A DNA stretch of 64,000 bases from positions 218,678 to 282,677 of the forward strand of contig NZ_JBHYGL010000038.1 in the NCBI RefSeq assembly GCF_051859025.1, given 5' to 3'. Of the stretch, positions 59,824-64,000 are shown one piece after another. A program made the translations under genes and the position numbers. The number at the start of each line of letters is the position of its first letter. The first letter of the stretch is position 1. The notes beneath the pieces were generated by a model, which was not told the origin of the DNA, ran no database searches, and was given only the letters and a program-made list of their open reading frames with translations. Source of the DNA: Falsiroseomonas sp051859025 (lineage in GTDB: Bacteria > Pseudomonadota > Alphaproteobacteria > Acetobacterales > Acetobacteraceae).

Positions 59824-60299
59824 TGGAATCCCAATCGGCCCGCGCGACGACGGCGGCGGAATCCCGCTTCCGCGTCGCCAAGCCCAATTCGCTGCCGCGC
59901 ACGACAGCGATCATCCCGCTCGACCCCGCCGCCGCCGCCACGCTGGCCGAACTGCGCGATGCCGGCTGGCAACGCGCGATCTTCGTTGACCTGGATGAGG
60001 GCGGCGACTGGCTCGCCGAACTCCCCGACCGCACGCGGGCCCTGGTACGGGCGGTGACTGAGGCAAGCCTGGTCCTGCTGGTCGCCACCGCCGGCGCCGA
60101 TGCCCGCGCCGCCGCCATCGTCGCGGAAGCCGCGCAGGCAAGGGGCCGCATGATCGCCGCCGTGGTGCTGGACAGCGGGGATGCCGATCCCGCCGCGCTG
60201 GAACGCAGCCTGGCCGTGCTGCGCCCGCACGCCACCATGCTCGTCCTGGCCGATGGCACGGACTACATCGCCGCCATGCTGGAAGCCCTGCGCGCGTGA
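59823..60299 (+). CDS. Small protein of unknown function between oxygenase and reductase genes
   Basis: 158 residues. Not recognised. A central segment resembles the FtsZ region around the GTP-binding loop (LVLLVATAG ... IVAEAAQARG ... AAVVLD), but the GGGTGTG loop itself is missing. The protein has an alternation of beta strands and helices typical of a Rossmann-like domain. The ATG shares its A with the TGA of the oxygenase, and its stop overlaps the next start, so it is part of the operon. It may be an accessory or assembly factor for the oxygenase. Confidence 0.7.
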   Translation: MESQSARATTAAESRFRVAKPNSLPRTTAIIPLDPAAAATLAELRDAGWQRAIFVDLDEGGDWLAELPDRTRALVRAVTEASLVLLVATAGADARAAAIVAEAAQARGRMIAAVVLDSGDADPAALERSLAVLRPHATMLVLADGTDYIAAMLEALRA

Positions 60300-61507
60300 A
60301 CCGGCATGTGGTGATCATCGGCGGCGGCCAGGCCGGCGGCCGCTGCGCCGAAGCCCTGCGCAAGGGCGGCAGCGACGCCCGCATCACCATGCTGGCCGAG
60401 GAACCCCATGCCCCCTACGAACGCCCGCCGCTGTCGAAGGATGTGCTGGCCGGCAAGGCCGCGCCCGACAGCACGCGCATCCCGCTCGACTGGGCGGGCC
60501 TCGGCATCGACATCCTTGAAGGCGTCCGCGCCGAAGCCATCGACCGCGCCGCGAAGCGCGTCCAGCCCGCCGGCGGCGCCGCACCCATCCCCTATGACAC
60601 GCTGGTCATCGCCACCGGCGCCCGCCCGCGCCGCCTGGCCGCGCTGACGGACCCGGATCTGCCCGTCTTCGCGCTGCGCAACCTGGAAGACGCCGCGGCC
60701 CTTCGCGCCATCCTCACCCCCGGCCGCCGCATCCTGCTGATCGGCGGCGGCGTCATCGGGCTGGAGGTCGCGGCCACCGCCGCCGGCCTCGGCGCCCATC
60801 CCATCGTGGTGGAGATGGCGCCCCGCCTGATGCCCCGCGGCTGCCCGCCTCTGATCGCGGACCGCCTGCTGGCCCTGCATCGCGCCCGCGGCGTGGAAAT
60901 CCATCTCGGCACCGGCGTCATCGCCGTGGATTGGGCCGGCGCCGGCATCATCGCGACGCTGGGCAATGGCGAACGGATCGAGGCCGATGGGATCGTGCTG
61001 GGCATCGGCGCCGCCCCTGATGATGGCCTGGCCGCCGCCGCGGGTCTCCGCACCCAGGACGGCATCCTGGTCGATGGCCATGCCCGCAGCCTGGATGATC
61101 CGGACGTGCTCGCCATCGGCGACGTCGCCCGCCATCCCCTGCCGCGCTTCGGCCTCACGCTCCGCCAGGAAAGCTGGCGCCATGCGGAAGCCCATGCCCG
61201 CCACGCCGCCGCCGCGCTGCTCGATCCGACGCTCGCCGATTATGACGATGTCCCCGGCTTCTGGTCCGACCAGCACGGCACGCGCCTGCTGGTGGAGGGC
61301 CTGCCGCAGGAGGGCCAGGAAATCCTGCGCGCCAGCCCGACCGAATCCACCTGGCACATCGCCCCCGATGGCCGCCTGGTCGGCGCCGCGACGCTCGGCG
61401 ACAACAAGGCCATGGCCGTCGCCCGCCGCCTGATCGCCGCCGGCGCCCGCCCGGACCCCGCCCGCCTGGCGGACCCCGCCACCGATCTTCGCACCCTGCT
61501 ACGCTGA
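60296..61507 (+). CDS. NAD(P)H-dependent ferredoxin reductase of the Rieske oxygenase system (GTG start)
   Basis: 403 residues. FAD motif VVIIGGGQAGGRCAEAL at the N-terminus, PYERPPLSKDVL, NAD motif LLIGGGVIGLEVAAT, and AIGDVARH. The sequence is of the ThcD/BphA4 ferredoxin reductase family. It passes electrons from NADH to the Rieske ferredoxin encoded downstream. The GTG start at 60296 overlaps the previous stop (GTGA). Confidence 0.93.
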   Translation: MNRHVVIIGGGQAGGRCAEALRKGGSDARITMLAEEPHAPYERPPLSKDVLAGKAAPDSTRIPLDWAGLGIDILEGVRAEAIDRAAKRVQPAGGAAPIPYDTLVIATGARPRRLAALTDPDLPVFALRNLEDAAALRAILTPGRRILLIGGGVIGLEVAATAAGLGAHPIVVEMAPRLMPRGCPPLIADRLLALHRARGVEIHLGTGVIAVDWAGAGIIATLGNGERIEADGIVLGIGAAPDDGLAAAAGLRTQDGILVDGHARSLDDPDVLAIGDVARHPLPRFGLTLRQESWRHAEAHARHAAAALLDPTLADYDDVPGFWSDQHGTRLLVEGLPQEGQEILRASPTESTWHIAPDGRLVGAATLGDNKAMAVARRLIAAGARPDPARLADPATDLRTLLR

Positions 61508-61562
61508 ACACGGCCAGACCGCGCCCCATGGAGGGCGTGGCGGCACCGAGGAGAAACGTTCC

Positions 61563-62528
61563 ATGCCCAGCCGCCGCGCGCTGCTTTCAACCGCGCTCGC
61601 CACCGCCGCCATCCCCGCCCGCGCGCAGGATGGCTGGCCCAACCGTCCCATCCGCATCACCGCCCCCTTCGCGCCGGGCGGCAGCGCGGACACGCTCGGC
61701 CGCCTGGTGGCGCAGGAACTCCAGACCGCGCTCGGCCAGTCCGTGGTGGTGGAGAACCGCCCCGGCGCCGGCGGTGTCCTCGGCTCCCTGGCCGTCGCCC
61801 GCGCCGCGCCGGATGGCTACAGCTTCGTCATCTCCGGCATCGCGAGCCATGTCGTGGCGCCCGCCATCAACAGCGCGGCCGGCTTCGATCCGGTGCGCGA
61901 CTTCACCCACATCGCGTTCCTCGGCGGCCCGCCCACGGTCTTCATCGTCAACAACAATGTCCCGGCGCGGAACCTGGCGGAATTCGTGGCGCTGGCCCGC
62001 GGCGGCCAGCGCTTCGCCTTCGGGTCGCCAGGTGCGGGCACCCATGGCCACCTCTTCGGCATCGCCTTCATGAATGCCGGACGGTTCGAGATGGACCACA
62101 TCCCCTATCGCGGCGCCGGCGCGGCCATGGGCGACATCATCGGCGGCAGCGTGCCGGCGGGGTCCATCACCCTCTCCTCCGCCGCCGGCGCCATCCGCGG
62201 CGGCACGGTGCGCGCCCTCGCGCTGACCACACCGACGCGCGCCCGCAGCTTCCCGGACATCGCCACCTTCAGCGAACAGGGTTTTCCCGAACTCTCCGCC
62301 ATGACCTGGTTCGGCCTTTCCGGCCCCGCCGGCCTGCCCGCGCCCATCACCGAACGCCTGAACCGGGAAGTCGTGCGCGCCATGGCGCTGCCCCGCATCC
62401 GCGACAGGCTGGAAGCCGATGCGACGGAGGCTGTATCCATGACCGCCGCCGAATACACCCGCTTCATCGAAACCGAGACGGCGCGCTGGGCCCCCATCGC
62501 CCGCGCCGCCGGCGTCCGCGCCGACTAG
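61563..62528 (+). CDS. TctC/Bug-family periplasmic binding protein
   Basis: 321 residues. Leader SRRALLSTALATAAIPARAQ, family start WPNRPIRITAPFAPGGSADT, and VVENRPGAGGVLGSLAVARAAPDG. The ligand is likely the substrate of the Rieske system, as for TphC in terephthalate operons (an analogy). RBS GAGGAG about 10 bases before the ATG. Sixth and last TctC receptor. Confidence 0.94.
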   Translation: MPSRRALLSTALATAAIPARAQDGWPNRPIRITAPFAPGGSADTLGRLVAQELQTALGQSVVVENRPGAGGVLGSLAVARAAPDGYSFVISGIASHVVAPAINSAAGFDPVRDFTHIAFLGGPPTVFIVNNNVPARNLAEFVALARGGQRFAFGSPGAGTHGHLFGIAFMNAGRFEMDHIPYRGAGAAMGDIIGGSVPAGSITLSSAAGAIRGGTVRALALTTPTRARSFPDIATFSEQGFPELSAMTWFGLSGPAGLPAPITERLNREVVRAMALPRIRDRLEADATEAVSMTAAEYTRFIETETARWAPIARAAGVRAD

Positions 62529-62541
62529 GAAAGCCCTGCCC

Positions 62542-62868
62542 ATGCCGCTCCTGCCCCTCATCGCCACCACCGCCATCGCCGACGGAGAGGGCCAGCGCGT
62601 GGACACGCCCGAAGGCGCCTTCGCCGTCTTCAACCTGGGCGGCGAGTTCTTCGTGCTCGACAACACCTGCACCCACGGGCCGGGCAACCTCGGCGATGGC
62701 TTCATCGAGAATGAGGAAGTCGAATGCGACTTCCACCAGGGCCGCTTCGCCATCCGCACCGGCGCCGCCACCGCCGCCCCCTGCATCGATCCCGTGCGCG
62801 TCTGGGACGTGGTGATCCAGGATGGGCAGATCTGCATCGACCCCAAGGCGGGGCATTACGCGGTATGA
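62542..62868 (+). CDS. Rieske-type [2Fe-2S] ferredoxin
   Basis: 108 residues. The cluster ligands are C43, H45, C62 and H65 in CTHGPGNLG and CDFHQGRF. Small soluble Rieske ferredoxins shuttle electrons from the reductase to the oxygenase alpha subunit, here both encoded upstream. Its stop overlaps the start of the PdxA-like gene (ATGA). Confidence 0.94.
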   Translation: MPLLPLIATTAIADGEGQRVDTPEGAFAVFNLGGEFFVLDNTCTHGPGNLGDGFIENEEVECDFHQGRFAIRTGAATAAPCIDPVRVWDVVIQDGQICIDPKAGHYAV

Positions 62869-63902
62869 ACCCGTCCGATGAACGGAGGGCCGAAGGGCCC
62901 GGAGGTCTGAATCGGCCGGGAGGACAGCTTCCAGTTCTCGCGATTGCGCTCGGCGACCCCGCCGGCATCGGCCCCGAACTTGCCCTCAAGACCGCGCTGC
63001 ACCCGCGCACGCGCGAATTGTGCCGCCCCATCCTGGTCGGTGATCCCGGCGTCATCGCGCATCACGCCGCCACCGCCGGCATCACCGCCCGCCTGGTCGA
63101 ACACGCCAGCGCGGACCACGCGGAAGCCGTGCCCGACACGGTCGATATCCTGCCCCGCCAGCACTTCGCGCCCGGTGAATTCACCCTCGGCAGCGTCACC
63201 GCGCAGAACGGCCGCGCCTCCCTCGACAGCGCCGCATCCGCCATCGCCGCCGCCCGCGCCGGCCAGGTCCATGCCGTGCTCGCGGCACCCATGAACCAGA
63301 CCGCCATCGCCGCCGCAGGCATCGCCTTCGACGGCTACCCCACCTTCGTCGCCCGCCAATGCGGCATGGCGGAGGAAGACGTCTTCCTCATGCTCTGCTT
63401 CGACACCACGCGCATCGTCCACATCACGCTGCACGTCCCCGTCGCCCGCGCGCTGCAACTGCTGACGCAGGATCGCATCACCGCCGCCATCCTCGCCGCC
63501 GACAGCGCCCTCAAGCGCCTCGGCATCGCCAGGCCCCGCATCGCCGTCGGCGGCCTCAACCCCCATGCCGGCGAAGGCGGGTTGTTCGGCAGCGAAGACG
63601 ACACGATCACCACCCCCGCCATCGCCGCCGCCCGCGCGGCCGGCGCCACCGTGGACGGCCCCTTCGGCGCCGACACGATGTTCCACAAATCGGGCTACGA
63701 CGCCTTCACCGTCATGCTGCACGACCAAGGGCACATCGCCGCGAAAATGGTCGCTCCCCACCGCACCGCCGGCCTCACCATCGGCGCCCCCGTCCTGTTC
63801 TCCTCCGTCGCCCACGGCTCCGGCCACGACATCGCCGGCCGCGGCCAGGCGAACCCGACCGCCATGATCGAAGCCGTGGCGCGGCTGTGCGGGGCGGGGT
63901 GA
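62865..63902 (+). CDS. PdxA-family dehydrogenase with altered substrate site (TphB-like?)
   Basis: 345 residues. PdxA core motifs are kept: LGDPAGIGPE, VHITLH, LNPHAGEGGLFG, LHDQGHIAAK and AHGSGHDIAGRG. The phosphate/substrate motif G-H-T-E of authentic PdxA reads G-Y-P-T at 157-160. Terephthalate dihydrodiol dehydrogenase TphB is a PdxA-family enzyme that oxidises and decarboxylates a cis-diol acid, so a similar job on the Rieske product is likely. Compare the intact copy at 34907. Last gene before the paired hairpins. Confidence 0.88.
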   Translation: MNPSDERRAEGPGGLNRPGGQLPVLAIALGDPAGIGPELALKTALHPRTRELCRPILVGDPGVIAHHAATAGITARLVEHASADHAEAVPDTVDILPRQHFAPGEFTLGSVTAQNGRASLDSAASAIAAARAGQVHAVLAAPMNQTAIAAAGIAFDGYPTFVARQCGMAEEDVFLMLCFDTTRIVHITLHVPVARALQLLTQDRITAAILAADSALKRLGIARPRIAVGGLNPHAGEGGLFGSEDDTITTPAIAAARAAGATVDGPFGADTMFHKSGYDAFTVMLHDQGHIAAKMVAPHRTAGLTIGAPVLFSSVAHGSGHDIAGRGQANPTAMIEAVARLCGAG

Positions 63903-63931
63903 GGGCGGTCCCGGGCCTGCGCTGATGGCTC

Positions 63932-63993
63932 CTGGAGAGGGGCCGCCGGCCCCTCTCCAGACCTCACCCCGCCAGGGGCCAGCGGGCCCCTGG
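63932..63993. repeat. Paired-hairpin intergenic element (copy 2)
   Basis: Hairpin one: CTGGAGAGGGGCCG, C, CGGCCCCTCTCCAG (14 symmetric bases, inner ones form the loop). After 11 bases (ACCTCACCCCG) comes hairpin two, CCAGGGGCC, loop AGCG, GGCCCCTGG, then ACC. The plan matches 44574-44629. It lies 29 bases after the stop of the PdxA-like gene and could act as a terminator, though there is no T-run. Confidence 0.6.
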
Positions 63994-64000
63994 ACCCCAG

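Noticed and set aside
1..64000. tRNA, rRNA, CRISPR arrays, insertion sequences, phage or conjugation genes
   Set aside because: None could be recognised. Repeats found are short operator-like or hairpin elements only.

Overview
The window is very GC-rich, strongly third-position GC-biased DNA. Genes are packed with 4-base start/stop overlaps, and there are many tripartite-tricarboxylate-type (TctC/Bug) binding proteins. This fits an alphaproteobacterium of the Acetobacteraceae/Roseomonas kind; that placement is inference, because no rRNA or housekeeping marker is present. I see no tRNA, rRNA, CRISPR, transposase, phage gene or origin. Almost everything is catabolic or transport related: about 60 protein genes in a dozen operons, with only three regulators (one GntR, two IclR).

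Layout. 1-9033 (+): a tightly overlapped operon with two Dpp-type ABC ATPases (the first cut by the window edge), an amidohydrolase, a GlcD-like FAD oxidase, a double alpha/beta-hydrolase, an acyl-CoA ligase, a TctC receptor and a second alpha/beta-hydrolase. 9034-12829: a GntR regulator, a paralogue of the amidohydrolase, and a dihydropyrimidinase-like plus isochorismatase-like pair. 12938-21342: a sugar ABC transporter operon with a DHDPS/KDG-aldolase-like enzyme, two SDRs and a sugar epimerase-like TIM barrel, divergent from an IclR gene. 21320-26529 (-): NAD-kinase-like protein, glycine decarboxylase GcvPA/GcvPB and a DadA-like oxidase. 26714-32847: flavoprotein monooxygenase-like protein, HCCA-isomerase-like protein, M19 dipeptidase homologue, acyl-CoA synthetase, enoyl-CoA hydratase and SDR. 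32965-39240 (+): an IclR-led acid-sugar operon (four-carbon acid sugar kinase, PdxA2, iron alcohol dehydrogenase, cytoplasmic sialidase-like protein, TctC). 39290-43596: UroD-like protein and two peptide-type binding proteins. 43684-51225 (-): SDRs, a D-2-hydroxyacid dehydrogenase, a ThDP decarboxylase-like enzyme and three TctC receptors.

51319-63902 is the most interesting part. A cyanuric-acid-hydrolase/barbiturase, a divergent orotate-phosphoribosyltransferase-like protein and an M20 carbamoylase (all -), plus a convergent amidase, face a (+) series: an ornithine-cyclodeaminase-like protein, PyrK, class 1B PyrD, a Rieske oxygenase, an unknown protein, a ferredoxin reductase, a TctC receptor, a Rieske ferredoxin and a PdxA-family dehydrogenase. 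The Rieske/PdxA/TctC part resembles terephthalate-type catabolic modules. The barbiturase, amidase, carbamoylase and PyrDK genes point to a nitrogen heterocycle such as a pyrimidine. I propose an uncharacterised N-heterocycle degradation route; the substrate is unknown.

A second theme is enzymes whose fold is clear but whose textbook catalytic residues are replaced: three alpha/beta-hydrolase domains, two amidohydrolases, one M19 dipeptidase homologue, three SDRs and one PdxA homologue. In the regulatory DNA there is an IclR-type palindrome with identical arms at two loci, a second palindrome before the other iclR gene, a shared motif near the gntR gene, and a paired-hairpin element found twice.
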